The notes: generated by a model not told the origin, from the letters alone. Shown: positions 1-7,386, numbered from the stretch's first letter. The stretch is DNA of 21,212 nucleotides from CAYFUL01 sp964346375 (GCA_964346375.1 CAYFUL010000024.1:1-21212), one strand, 5' to 3'. Program-made: numbers and translations.

Positions 1-105
1 TTTAATCTATGTGAATTAGGGCCAAGAAGCACAGGTAAATCACACATATATAAGGTAAAATTAAACGGCATGTCACCAGTTGAGTATAGGTTACAAGCCG
101 CATAA
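1..105 (+). pseudogene. BrxL Walker-A fragment fused in frame to the IS3-family transposase C-terminus
   Basis: Thirty-four open codons run from the window edge to TAA at 103-105. Residues 1-18 read FNLCELGPRSTGKSHIYK. This is the P-loop segment of BrxL, the Lon-like AAA+ ATPase of BREX phage-defence systems, where the family normally has GPRGTGKS followed by an SPNS segment. From residue 19 the reading becomes VKLNGMSPVEYRLQAA, the hallmark end of IS3-family (IS150-type) OrfB transposases. The switch falls near bases 52-57. I infer that a transposon remnant recombined into a brxL gene, leaving a chimeric ORF. The upstream part lies outside the window, so I cannot tell whether an intact brxL N-terminus or other BREX genes precede it. 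Both halves are recognised from memory of the families, not from a search. Confidence 0.7.
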
Positions 106-144
106 AAAAACGGATTAAAAGTCCGGGTTTAAGGGTTCACATCA
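55..144 (+). mobile_element. 3' end remnant of an IS3-family insertion sequence
   Basis: The segment contains the last 16 codons of an OrfB-like transposase and about 40 bp of non-coding end. The end finishes in GGGTTCACATCA; read from the other strand it begins TGATGTGAACCC. IS3 elements start TG and finish CA, with a terminal inverted repeat resembling TGA-x-TGAACCC, so the boundary is placed at about 144. The left end and most of orfB are absent, so the element cannot move on its own. The hairpin repeat begins a few bases beyond the boundary. Confidence 0.6.
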
Positions 145-147
145 GTA

Positions 148-241
148 AGCGAGAGGGGTTATGGGGGTTGAAGGGGGACCTAAGGGGAATCTCTCGTTAT
201 TTCTCCCCTGGTCCCCCTTCATTTAAATAAAAAAGTATTTT
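148..241. repeat. Hairpin repeat R1, copy 1
   Basis: This is a roughly 94-bp intergenic element that recurs almost unchanged at 14470-14563. Its core is an inverted repeat: the left arm GAAGGGGGACC..AGGGGA (170-188) pairs with TCTCCCCTGGTCCCCCTTC (202-220), leaving a 2-nt bulge and a short loop. The loop sequence differs between the copies (AATCTCTCGTTAT versus GAAACTGCGTTAT), while arms and flanks are conserved, including the tail ATTTAAATAAAAAAGTATTTT. Conservation of arms and flanks around a variable loop suggests a MITE- or REP-like mobile palindrome. No coding capacity. Confidence 0.75.
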
Positions 242-285
242 ATTACATCTGTAATTTTTTATACTCAACATTATTTTAAATTTTG

Positions 286-308
286 TCTCCCTTGAAAGGG
301 AGATTTTT
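286..308. terminator. Hairpin terminator beside the ABC operon end
   Basis: TCTCCCTT (286-293) pairs perfectly with AAGGGAGA (296-303). On the plus strand TTTTT follows. On the minus strand the hairpin lies immediately after the stop codon of the ABC gene but lacks a strong U-tract (GACAAAATTT). It may therefore block plus-strand read-through better than it ends the minus-strand ABC transcript. Confidence 0.5.
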
Positions 309-2169
309 ATCCTATTGAATCCTCGTCATCGGAGTTATTTAAATTATAATAAACTCCCTTTAACTCCATTAGCTCGTCGTGGTCTCCTCTTTCTACTATC
401 TCTCCATTTTCTAATACTATTATGGCGTTTGAGTTTCGCACTGTTGAAAGTCTATGGGCGATTACAAATACTGTTCTGCCCTCCATAATATTGTCCATGG
501 ATTGTTGTACTAGTGCCTCTGTTCTTGAGTCTATACTTGATGTTGCTTCGTCTAGTATCATTACCGGTGGGTCTGAAACGTCTGCTCTTGCTATGGATAG
601 TAGTTGTTTTTGTCCCTCTGATAATGTGGAGTCCTTTCCTGAAATTACTGTGTCGTACCCTTCTGGAAGTAGTTGGATAAAATAATCTGCATGGGAATCC
701 TTCGCTGCCTTTATTATTTCTTCCTCCGTTGCAAATGGATTTCCATATCGAAGATTTTCTCTTATTGTTCCTGTAAATAGATGGGTATCCTGTAAAACTA
801 TCCCAAGGGATTTTCGTAGGTCATCTTTTTTTATATCGCGAATATCTATTCCATCATAGGTTATTGTACCGGAGTCTATTTCGTAAAATCTATTTATTAA
901 ATTTGTAATGGTGGTCTTTCCCGCTCCTGTCTTTCCTACAAATGCCAACTTCTGCCCTGGCTTTGCAAATAGGGAAATGTCTTTTAATATTGGATGGCCC
1001 TTTTCATAGGAGAAGTTTACGTTGTAAAACCTTATATCTCCCATTAATGGTACTAGGGTTCCATCTTCTTTTTTCCACGCCCATGAGCCTGTTTTATCAC
1101 TACACTCTTCTATTTTTCCATCTACTTTACAAACTGTCTTTAGGGTTATTTTTCCCTCGTCTATTTCTGAATCTTCCCTTAGTAGTTTAAATATTCTCTC
1201 TAATCCTGCTAGTCCTTGGTTTACTACGGCTAGTTGCTGTGAGAGTTGATTAAATGGTCCTGAAAATGCCTTTGATAGTTGTAGAAAGGCTGCTAATGAT
1301 CCTACGCTTAATCCAAATCCATTTAGGGCAAGTAGGGCTCCTAGTATTGCTATTAATACGTACTGTAGGTTTGCAATATTAAAGGTAATGGGAAATAGTA
1401 GTATTCCATATCTATTTGCTAATGTAGTATGTTCCCTTAGGACTTCGTTAAGCTGGTCAAATTCCTCTGCAATTTTTTCCTCATGGTTAAATACCTTTAT
1501 TACCTTTGTTCCCTCTATAACCTCTTCTATAAATCCACTTGTACTTCCCAATGTTTTCTGTTGCTCTGCGTAGTATTTTCCACTTAATTTTCCAACTATT
1601 CCCACTACCCTAAAGGTAACTACTAGGTATATTAGGGTTATTATTGAAAGAATTGGACTTGTGTAAATCATTGCAAGTAGTATTACTATCATGGTTAGTA
1701 GTGTAGATACTATGGTTGTTAATCCCGTTGAGAGAAAGTTATTTAAAGTATCTATGTCGTTTGTAAAGATGGACATAATATTTCCATGACTATTTTTATC
1801 AAAGTATGAAATTGGCAAGGTCTGTAGATGACGAAAACATCTATTTCTAAAATTCATTATGGTCTTTTGTGTTACCTCTATCATCAACTGGTTGTATAGG
1901 AAGTTTGCAAGAGTTCCTGCAAGGTATATACATGCCATTTGTACTAGAGCCTTTAGTAGTGGCGTAAAATCTGGTACATTTTGGGATAACATTGGAGTTA
2001 TATAGTCGTCTATTAAACTCTTTAAAAACATAGATGCTGCTATTGAAGTAAGGGATGATACTACTATTAATACCATTACTACAATTAGCCTTACCTTGTA
2101 TTTTTTAAACACGTCGCCGAGAAGGCACTTTAAGTTTTCAAGGTTCTCCTTGGAAAATAATTTAAACAT
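307..2169 (-). CDS. ABC exporter, catalytic half-transporter of a heterodimer
   Basis: A type IV (ABCB-like) exporter half: an N-terminal six-helix membrane domain (about 20-330) and a C-terminal nucleotide-binding domain. Visible motifs are Walker A GKTGAGKTT (412-420), Q-loop VLQDTHLF, signature LSEGQ (516-520), Walker B ILDEATSSID with catalytic E541, and switch histidine H572 (IAHRLST). A 40-residue insert between the domains (about 337-378, containing TGSWAWKKEDGTLVPL) is typical of Firmicutes heterodimeric exporters such as EfrCD, YheHI and TM287/288. I place the start at 2169, where GAGGGGG lies just upstream; a longer reading from 2217 would overlap the upstream gene much further. It overlaps the upstream partner by 8 nt, implying coupled translation. 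Drug or lipid export is likely; the substrate cannot be read from sequence. Confidence 0.9.
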   Translation of the reverse strand: MFKLFSKENLENLKCLLGDVFKKYKVRLIVVMVLIVVSSLTSIAASMFLKSLIDDYITPMLSQNVPDFTPLLKALVQMACIYLAGTLANFLYNQLMIEVTQKTIMNFRNRCFRHLQTLPISYFDKNSHGNIMSIFTNDIDTLNNFLSTGLTTIVSTLLTMIVILLAMIYTSPILSIITLIYLVVTFRVVGIVGKLSGKYYAEQQKTLGSTSGFIEEVIEGTKVIKVFNHEEKIAEEFDQLNEVLREHTTLANRYGILLFPITFNIANLQYVLIAILGALLALNGFGLSVGSLAAFLQLSKAFSGPFNQLSQQLAVVNQGLAGLERIFKLLREDSEIDEGKITLKTVCKVDGKIEECSDKTGSWAWKKEDGTLVPLMGDIRFYNVNFSYEKGHPILKDISLFAKPGQKLAFVGKTGAGKTTITNLINRFYEIDSGTITYDGIDIRDIKKDDLRKSLGIVLQDTHLFTGTIRENLRYGNPFATEEEIIKAAKDSHADYFIQLLPEGYDTVISGKDSTLSEGQKQLLSIARADVSDPPVMILDEATSSIDSRTEALVQQSMDNIMEGRTVFVIAHRLSTVRNSNAIIVLENGEIVERGDHDELMELKGVYYNLNNSDDEDSIG

Positions 2170-3889
2170 TTTCGTTCCCCCTCTTCTGTGTTTGGTAAAT
2201 ATCCCTGTAAATTTCACTCTCTACTATAAGCTCACTATGTCTACCCATATTTACAATTTCTCCCTCGTCCATTACAAGGATTAAGTCGCAGTTTTCTATT
2301 GATGAAATTTTTTGAGAGATAATTATTTTAGTCATACTTGGTAGCTCTGTAGCTAAATTATTCATAATCTGTCTTTCAGTTCCATTGTCTAGTGCTGATG
2401 TAGAGTCGTCTAGTATTAAAATCTTAGGCTCCTTTAATAATGCCCTTGCAATGGTAAGTCTTTGTCTTTGTCCTCCAGAGAAGTTTACCCCTCCTCTTTC
2501 CACTTCTGTATCATATCCCTTAGGACTTTCCATAATAAATTCGTGGGCGCAGGCGATTTTTGCATACTTAATTATCTTCTCGTCACTTGCATTTAAATCC
2601 CCAAACTTTAAATTACTTCTAACAGTTCCTGTAAATAGAGTATTTTTTTGAAGAACCATTGCCACAGAATCTCTAAGGGTTTTTAAATCGTAGTCTTTTA
2701 CATCAGTACCATCTACTAGTATTCTACCCTTAGTTACATCGTAGAGCCTTGGAATAAGCTGAACTAAGGTGGATTTTGACGAACCAATAGTTCCCATAAT
2801 TCCTATACTCATTCCCGAACTAATACTAAGATTTACATCCTTTAGGTTGAGTTTTTCTTCGTCATTAGCGTAGGAAAAACTTACATTTTCAAAGACTATA
2901 TCTCCAGAATTTACATAGTCCTTTCCATCTACAGGGCTAGTTCTAGTTGGCTTTTCATTTAAAACTTCTTCAATACGATCTGCACTAGTTCTAGAATTTG
3001 AAATTTGAACCAGTATAATAGAAAGCATCATTAAATTAATTAGAATTTGCATAGTATAGGTATTTAAAGAGATAAGAACTCCCGTAGTAAGGTCTCCTGC
3101 AACGATAAACTTTGCTCCAAACCATGATATTAAAATCATTGAGGTATACATTGCTAGGTTCATCATTGGAAAAGTACAGAACTTTAATCTCATAACCTGT
3201 GTATATTTTTTATAGATACTCTCCGTTAGCTTTTCAAATTTTTCCGTCTCCTCTTCTTCACGAACAAATCCCTTTACAACGCGAATACCTAGTAAATTTT
3301 CAGATATTCTCGTATTTAGTTTATCGTAGAGATTAAAGATAATATGAAAAAGAGACCTGGCATTTTTTAAAATAAGGTACAACCCCACTATTAGAATTGG
3401 GATTGTAAAGAAGAAGTATTTAAAAAGCACAGGGCTAATTCGAAATGCCATTGTACTTGCAAAAATTAGCATAAATGGAGAACGAATAGCCATTCTAATA
3501 GTCATCTGTGATGCCATTTGTATATTTTGAACATCGGTGGTAAGTCTAGTAATAAGACTACCAGTAGAAAATTTGTCGATATTTTCAAAGGAAAATGTCT
3601 GAATTTTTGAAAAAATATCCTTTCTTACGTTTTTAGCAAGTCCAGCAGAAGCTATAGTTGCAAAATGTCCTGATGCAACTCCCCCAATTGTTGCAAAAAA
3701 AACTGCGGCAATTAGAATTATTCCAATTCGTCCAACTTCAGACATATCTCCTAGGATAATGGCATTGTCCACAAGATTTGCCATAAGTAAGGGAATATAA
3801 ACATCCATTGCCACTTCTAAAATTACAAAAATAGGTGAAAGAATTGCAAAAAATTTGTATTCTTTAAAATATTTGAAAAATCTGGTAAT
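2162..3889 (-). CDS. ABC exporter, degenerate-site half-transporter with a probable ATT start
   Basis: Partner of the downstream half. Six transmembrane helices are followed by an ATPase domain with Walker A GTIGSSKST (366-374, glycine replaced by serine), signature FSGGQ (470-474), Walker B ILILDDSTSALD with Asp at the catalytic-Glu position (D495), and Gln instead of the switch His (Q526, IIISQKISS). Together these mark the non-hydrolysing consensus site of a heterodimeric exporter. The first in-frame GTG (3814) would cut off most of helix 1 and has no ribosome site. The frame stays open upstream to an ATT at 3889, placed 7 nt after a perfect AGGAGG. Starting there gives 575 aa with a normal N-terminus (MTRFFKYFKEYKFF). 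No ATG, GTG or TTG occurs between, so an ATT start is inferred; a mutated or miscalled start codon is the alternative. Confidence 0.85.
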   Translation of the reverse strand: MTRFFKYFKEYKFFAILSPIFVILEVAMDVYIPLLMANLVDNAIILGDMSEVGRIGIILIAAVFFATIGGVASGHFATIASAGLAKNVRKDIFSKIQTFSFENIDKFSTGSLITRLTTDVQNIQMASQMTIRMAIRSPFMLIFASTMAFRISPVLFKYFFFTIPILIVGLYLILKNARSLFHIIFNLYDKLNTRISENLLGIRVVKGFVREEEETEKFEKLTESIYKKYTQVMRLKFCTFPMMNLAMYTSMILISWFGAKFIVAGDLTTGVLISLNTYTMQILINLMMLSIILVQISNSRTSADRIEEVLNEKPTRTSPVDGKDYVNSGDIVFENVSFSYANDEEKLNLKDVNLSISSGMSIGIMGTIGSSKSTLVQLIPRLYDVTKGRILVDGTDVKDYDLKTLRDSVAMVLQKNTLFTGTVRSNLKFGDLNASDEKIIKYAKIACAHEFIMESPKGYDTEVERGGVNFSGGQRQRLTIARALLKEPKILILDDSTSALDNGTERQIMNNLATELPSMTKIIISQKISSIENCDLILVMDEGEIVNMGRHSELIVESEIYRDIYQTQKRGNENV

Positions 3890-3908
3890 ATTAACACCTC
3901 CTTATAGG

Positions 3909-3937
3909 ATTATAAACCTAAAAAAAAATTATATCAA
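3909..3937 (-). promoter_or_regulatory. Sigma-A-type promoter of the first ABC operon
   Basis: On the minus strand, a -35 TTGATA (3937-3932) and a perfect -10 TATAAT (3914-3909) are separated by 17 nt. The predicted transcript start near 3902 places AAGGAGG at the very 5' end of the mRNA, giving a leader of only about 14 nt before the ATT start. Confidence 0.65.
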
Positions 3938-3988
3938 TTAAAGAGAAAAAGGGGTATATTAATATTATAAAGGATGAGGAGGTAGACT

Positions 3989-4225
3989 GTGTCAGATAAA
4001 ATTAAAGACCTAAAAAATGAAAACCTTGGTGGAATAAGCGAAAGTAAATTAAAGGAAGTTAGTGCAAATATTGATCAAATGAATGTAGTACCAGAAGAGC
4101 ATAAACCAGCGGGAGATCTATATGGCAAGGCTGAAGCCAAAGATTCAGAAACTGGTGTAATAATTCCAACTGATGAATCAGTGGAAGATGCAAAGAAATG
4201 GGCGGATGAGGAAAATCAAAGATAG
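3989..4225 (+). CDS. Small acidic hydrophilic protein, unknown function
   Basis: 78 residues starting at GTG, with GGAGG six bases upstream. The sequence is strongly hydrophilic and charged (about 19 Asp/Glu and 13 Lys/Arg), has no transmembrane segment or signal peptide, no cysteine, and contains the segment EEHKPAGDLYGKAEAKD. It is probably largely disordered and cytoplasmic. I do not recognise a family. Its last 20 bases overlap the start of the PAP2 phosphatase gene in another frame, so the two are very likely translationally coupled. It is divergent from the ABC exporter operon, with about 100 bp between the start codons. Confidence 0.65.
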   Translation: MSDKIKDLKNENLGGISESKLKEVSANIDQMNVVPEEHKPAGDLYGKAEAKDSETGVIIPTDESVEDAKKWADEENQR

Positions 4226-4781
4226 TGATATTTTGGGACTGGAAATTTTAAACGCCATTCAGGAATTAAGAAGTCCAGTTTTAGATAGTATAATGAAAAA
4301 CATCTCTTTTTTAGGAGATGCTGGATGGTTTTGGATAGCTATAACTCTTCTATGCCTTGGAAGATACAAGCAAACTGGAGATAAAAAATATAAGAAGATG
4401 AGTATTGAATTAACTACTGCACTTCTTGTAAGTCTATTTTTAGGGGAAGTACTTATAAAAAATTTTATAAGGCGTCCACGACCATTTACAATTGAAAATT
4501 TTCCAATAATAATAGACAAACCTATGGGATTTTCATTTGTATCAGGCCATACATTCTCTAGCTTTAGTGCAGCAACTGTAATATTTAAAAACAATAAGAA
4601 ATGGGGAAAAATTGCCCTAATTCTTGCAGGTGCAATAGGATTTTCAAGATTGTACCTCTATGTACATTTTCTAAGCGATGTAATAACAGGGGCAGCTATG
4701 GGAGTGGCAAATGGAATGATTTCCATTGAGATGGTAAGAAGATATAGTGAAAAGAAAATAGAGGAATTTGAAAAGCTATAA
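4206..4781 (+). CDS. PAP2-family membrane phosphatase
   Basis: An integral membrane phosphatidic-acid-phosphatase type 2 / undecaprenyl-pyrophosphate-phosphatase-like protein, 191 aa from the ATG at 4206. The three catalytic motifs are present: K-x6-RP (K85...R92-P93), SGH (113-115, preceded by Val rather than the usual Pro) and SR-x5-H-x3-D (S147, R148, H154, D158). Hydrophobic segments lie near 38-52, 70-85, 135-150 and 158-175. The family removes phosphate from lipid phosphates or pyrophosphates such as the cell-wall lipid carrier; the exact substrate is not determinable. An upstream in-frame ATG (4173) has no ribosome site, so I prefer 4206, which overlaps the preceding small gene by 20 nt. 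Confidence 0.85.
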   Translation: MRKIKDSDILGLEILNAIQELRSPVLDSIMKNISFLGDAGWFWIAITLLCLGRYKQTGDKKYKKMSIELTTALLVSLFLGEVLIKNFIRRPRPFTIENFPIIIDKPMGFSFVSGHTFSSFSAATVIFKNNKKWGKIALILAGAIGFSRLYLYVHFLSDVITGAAMGVANGMISIEMVRRYSEKKIEEFEKL

Positions 4782-4788
4782 AAAAACT

Positions 4789-4822
4789 CCTACTACTGAA
4801 ATTATTCGGTAGTAGGTTTTTT
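4789..4822 (+). terminator. Terminator after the PAP2 gene
   Basis: CCTACTACTGAA (4789-4800) pairs with TTCGGTAGTAGG (4805-4816), 12 bp with one G-T pair and a 4-nt loop, followed by TTTTTT. It starts 7 nt after the PAP2 stop codon. Confidence 0.9.
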
Positions 4823-4834
4823 ATTGAAAATAAA

Positions 4835-4858
4835 AAAGATCCGTTAATTCGGATCTTT
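4835..4858 (-). terminator. Terminator of the ATP-cone gene
   Basis: AAAGATCCG (4835-4843) and CGGATCTTT (4850-4858) form a perfect 9-bp stem. On the minus strand it follows, and overlaps, the stop codon and continues into a U-rich tract (TTTTTTATTTT). Back to back with the plus-strand PAP2 terminator, it insulates the two convergent genes. Confidence 0.85.
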
Positions 4859-5243
4859 AACCTTCTAAGTACTTCTTTCTTACTTCTGAAAGTCCTTCCC
4901 TTGTAAGAGATTGTTGTACTGCGTGTCTTAAATTTTTTACTGTAATAATCTTATCCTTTTTGTATGCTTCCATTGCAGTAAGTACTACTCTGTTAATATC
5001 AGCTTGTGGAATAGATTGACCTGCATCTTTTGCAGCAGCGGCTATAGAGTTCATTAGCTTTTCAATATCAAATTCCTCTAACACCCTATTTTTCTTTATG
5101 ACATATCTATGTTTATCTTCAATTACTCGAGCTAGTACAAATTTTTGAATATCTTCGATCATATCTATACATTCTTGGGGCGATAGACTGTTTTCTTTTG
5201 CAAAAGCAAGTACGGTATTTGCCACGTCTTTAAAATCCTGCAT
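4857..5243 (-). CDS. Orphan ATP-cone domain protein
   Basis: 128 aa from the ATG at 5243, which has AGGAG 8 nt upstream; a longer TTG start has no ribosome site. Residues about 48-127 form an ATP-cone: YVIKKNRVLEEFDIEKL, then the helical region and TVKNLRHAVQQSLTREG. ATP-cones sense ATP/dATP in ribonucleotide reductases and in the repressor NrdR. The N-terminal 47 residues are helical (ECIDMIEDIQKFVLARVIED), not the four-cysteine zinc ribbon of NrdR, and no reductase domain follows. It is therefore neither NrdR nor a reductase subunit. A nucleotide-sensing regulator is an inference. It is monocistronic, with its own terminator. Confidence 0.75.
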   Translation of the reverse strand: MQDFKDVANTVLAFAKENSLSPQECIDMIEDIQKFVLARVIEDKHRYVIKKNRVLEEFDIEKLMNSIAAAAKDAGQSIPQADINRVVLTAMEAYKKDKIITVKNLRHAVQQSLTREGLSEVRKKYLEG

Positions 5244-5329
5244 ATATTCATCTCCTCTCAAATATATTCTACACTAAATTTCATTTATTTTACAGATTTT
5301 TGAAAATTCTATTTATTTTTTAATTGTAG

Positions 5330-5338
5330 TGCTATAAT
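5330..5338 (+). promoter_or_regulatory. Extended -10 promoter of the glutamine-amidotransferase/racemase operon
   Basis: TGCTATAAT is a perfect extended -10 element, 31 bp upstream of the start codon. No good -35 hexamer is seen at 17-18 nt, which fits an extended -10 promoter. AAAGGAGG follows before the ATG. Confidence 0.6.
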
Positions 5339-5368
5339 CTTTACCTAGAAGATATAAAAGGAGGAAGC

Positions 5369-6082
5369 ATGAAACCAATAATAGGAGTTACACCCCTGTA
5401 TAATAAAAATCTAGATACCATCTGGATACTAACACAGTATTTCGATTTAATTAATAACCTTGGAGGAGTTCCAATTATGCTATCCTTCTGTAGAGATAGA
5501 GAAAATTTAGAGAGGTCCGTAAGTATTTTAGACGGCATAGTCTTTACAGGAGGTCAAGATATAGACCCTAAGTACTATAACCAAGCCCCTAAAGAAAATC
5601 TTGGAGCAATTAGCAAGTTAAGAGACGAATTGGAATGGGATTTACTTGATGTAGTATTGGAAAAGAACATACCAGTTTTAGGAATATGCCGCGGATTTCA
5701 AATTATAAATGTAAAACTTGGAGGTAGTTTAATTCAGGATATACCTTCCCAGTACAAGACTGATATTAATCATTCAATGGGAAGCGAAGGAGCTTTTAAA
5801 CTTGCCCATAGTGTAAATGTAGATAGAAATAATCCATTTTCAAATTTCTTTAAGGAGGACTCGTTTATGGTAAATACTCTCCACCACCAAGGTATAGAAA
5901 ATTTAGGAGAGGATTTAATTCCCCTACTACACTCTGAAGATGGATTAGTGGAAGGATTTACCCATAGGGATAAGTTTATATTAGGAGTACAATTTCATCC
6001 AGAGCTAATCTACCAAAAATCTGAAACTGTAAAAAATCTAGTACGAGAATTTATTAAAGAAGCTAAGAAAAATATGGAGTAA
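5369..6082 (+). CDS. Class I glutamine amidotransferase / gamma-glutamyl hydrolase (peptidase C26)
   Basis: 237 aa, the normal length for the gamma-glutamyl-gamma-aminobutyrate hydrolase (PuuD-like) family. Family features are MKPIIGVTP at the N-terminus, FTGGQDIDPKYY (59-70), the nucleophile elbow GICRGFQ with C107, HHQGIENLG (172-180) and GVQFHPE with H210 and E212, completing the Cys-His-Glu triad. Members cleave gamma-glutamyl amide bonds in the cytoplasm. No polyamine genes flank it, so the PuuD substrate is not assumed. The start has AAAGGAGG 5 nt upstream. The racemase gene begins 2 nt after its stop, suggesting glutamyl-compound hydrolysis feeding amino-acid turnover. Confidence 0.9.
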   Translation: MKPIIGVTPLYNKNLDTIWILTQYFDLINNLGGVPIMLSFCRDRENLERSVSILDGIVFTGGQDIDPKYYNQAPKENLGAISKLRDELEWDLLDVVLEKNIPVLGICRGFQIINVKLGGSLIQDIPSQYKTDINHSMGSEGAFKLAHSVNVDRNNPFSNFFKEDSFMVNTLHHQGIENLGEDLIPLLHSEDGLVEGFTHRDKFILGVQFHPELIYQKSETVKNLVREFIKEAKKNME

Positions 6083-6084
6083 TT

Positions 6085-6768
6085 ATGAAGTACGAACTTG
6101 GCGTAATTGGCGGGATGGGATCCCTTGCTACGGAAGTGTTTTTTAAATACATTGTAGAAAATACCAAGGCAGAAAAAGACCAAGACCATATAAATACTAT
6201 AATTTTAAATCATGCAAGTCTACCAGATAGAACTACTGCAATTTTAAATAATGATTACAGTAGTTTTCTATCGGAAATAAAAGAGGACTTTGATCTTTTA
6301 AATGGACTAAATTTAAAAGCAATAGCAATTCCATGTAATACTGCTCATTTTTTCTACGATGAGTATTTAAAATTCACCTCTACCCCAATAATAAATATGG
6401 TAGAGGAGAGTATAAAAGCTGCTGTTAAATTGGGATATCCAAGTTTAACTGTACTTGCTACTACTGGAACTCATTCTGCAGGTGTGTATAAAAAGTACGC
6501 TGATAAATATGGAGTGAAGTTAGTAGACCAAGATAAGGCTGATATGGAAAAGGTTATGGAAATAATCTACTCTGTTAAGGCTGGGAAGTTGGACTTTACA
6601 GAATTTATCTCCCTTATAAATAAGTATAGGGAATTTGGGGGAGTTGTACTTGCATGTACAGAGCTTTCCACTATTGATATAGGAGATGTAGAAGTTATTG
6701 ATGCCTTAAAAATTCTTGGAGATAAATGTATAGAGGCATGCCAAATAGAGCCAAAAATTTTAGGATAA
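6085..6768 (+). CDS. Aspartate/glutamate racemase family protein
   Basis: 227 aa cytoplasmic enzyme of the cofactor-independent Asp/Glu racemase superfamily. Visible are the N-terminal GVIGGMGSLAT (6-16), the first catalytic cysteine in PCNTAH (C84) and the second in ACTELS (C191), which work as the acid-base pair that inverts the alpha-carbon. NHASLPDRT (42-50) matches the aspartate-racemase/YgeA branch better than MurI, so D-aspartate or a broad amino-acid racemase is more likely than cell-wall glutamate racemase. It follows the gamma-glutamyl hydrolase by 2 nt, with its ribosome site (GGAG) inside that gene's end. Substrate preference is uncertain. Confidence 0.9.
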   Translation: MKYELGVIGGMGSLATEVFFKYIVENTKAEKDQDHINTIILNHASLPDRTTAILNNDYSSFLSEIKEDFDLLNGLNLKAIAIPCNTAHFFYDEYLKFTSTPIINMVEESIKAAVKLGYPSLTVLATTGTHSAGVYKKYADKYGVKLVDQDKADMEKVMEIIYSVKAGKLDFTEFISLINKYREFGGVVLACTELSTIDIGDVEVIDALKILGDKCIEACQIEPKILG

Positions 6769-6797
6769 TTTTTTAAAAAAATAATCTTCTAAATTTT

Positions 6798-6824
6798 CAA
6801 GGTAGTTTTAAAGGGACTACCTTG
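6798..6824. repeat. Inverted repeat between the racemase and tpx
   Basis: CAAGGTAGT (6798-6806) and ACTACCTTG (6816-6824) form a perfect 9-bp stem with a 9-nt loop. No U-tract follows on either strand (GGATATACAT on plus), so a standard terminator is doubtful. It could attenuate read-through or serve as an operator upstream of tpx. Confidence 0.6.
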
Positions 6825-6877
6825 GGATATACATATAAAGAACAGTATATTGATATTGAATTATTTAGGGGGTAAAA

Positions 6878-7384
6878 ATGTCTAGAACAGTAACTTTTGG
6901 CGGTGGAGAAGTTCACCTATTAGGAAATGAAGTAAAAGTTGGAGATAAGGCTCCAGTATTTAATGCAGTTAACCCAGATTTAAGTCCATTTAATTCTGAG
7001 GACAATCTTGGAAAGGTAGTTATCTATTCTGTAGTTCCATCTATTGATACAGGTGTTTGTTCAATTCAAACTAAGACCTTTAACGAAAAGGCAGTAGAAC
7101 TTGGAGAAGATGTAGTTATCGTTACAGTTTCTGAGGACCTTCCATTTGCACAGGGAAGATTCTGTGCAACAGAAGGAATTGAAAGAGCTCTTATAGTATC
7201 TGATTACCAAAATAGAGAATTTGGAGAAAAATACGGATTCCTAATTGACGAGCTTAAACTACTTGCTAGAGGAATTGTAGTAGTAGATAGAGAAGGCGTT
7301 GTTCAATACGTTGAATATGTACCTGAAGTTACTAATGAAGTAAACTTCGAAAAGGCATTAGAAGAAGCTAAGAAGTTAGTTTAA
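6878..7384 (+). CDS. tpx: Thiol peroxidase (atypical 2-Cys peroxiredoxin)
   Basis: 168 aa, the standard Tpx length. It starts with the Tpx-type sequence VTFGGGEVHLLGNEVKVGDKAP. The peroxidatic cysteine is C61 in VPSIDTGVCSIQT and the resolving cysteine is C96 in QGRFCATEG, the spacing characteristic of Tpx. It reduces hydrogen and alkyl peroxides in the cytoplasm using thioredoxin, a common oxygen-defence enzyme in anaerobes. A strong ribosome site (AGGGGGT) precedes the ATG, and the gene appears to have its own promoter region (TTGGGA...TATATT, 18-nt spacing, moderate match) just downstream of an inverted repeat. It ends in its own terminator. Confidence 0.95.
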   Translation: MSRTVTFGGGEVHLLGNEVKVGDKAPVFNAVNPDLSPFNSEDNLGKVVIYSVVPSIDTGVCSIQTKTFNEKAVELGEDVVIVTVSEDLPFAQGRFCATEGIERALIVSDYQNREFGEKYGFLIDELKLLARGIVVVDREGVVQYVEYVPEVTNEVNFEKALEEAKKLV

Positions 7385-7386
7385 GA

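Noticed and set aside
422..1190. Plus-strand ORFs inside the first ABC gene
   Set aside because: Antisense shadows of a strongly conserved ATPase; no ribosome sites.
4173..4205. Longer N-terminus for the PAP2 protein
   Set aside because: The upstream ATG has no ribosome site, and the extra residues are charged and overlap the small gene more deeply; the start at 4206 fits family length.
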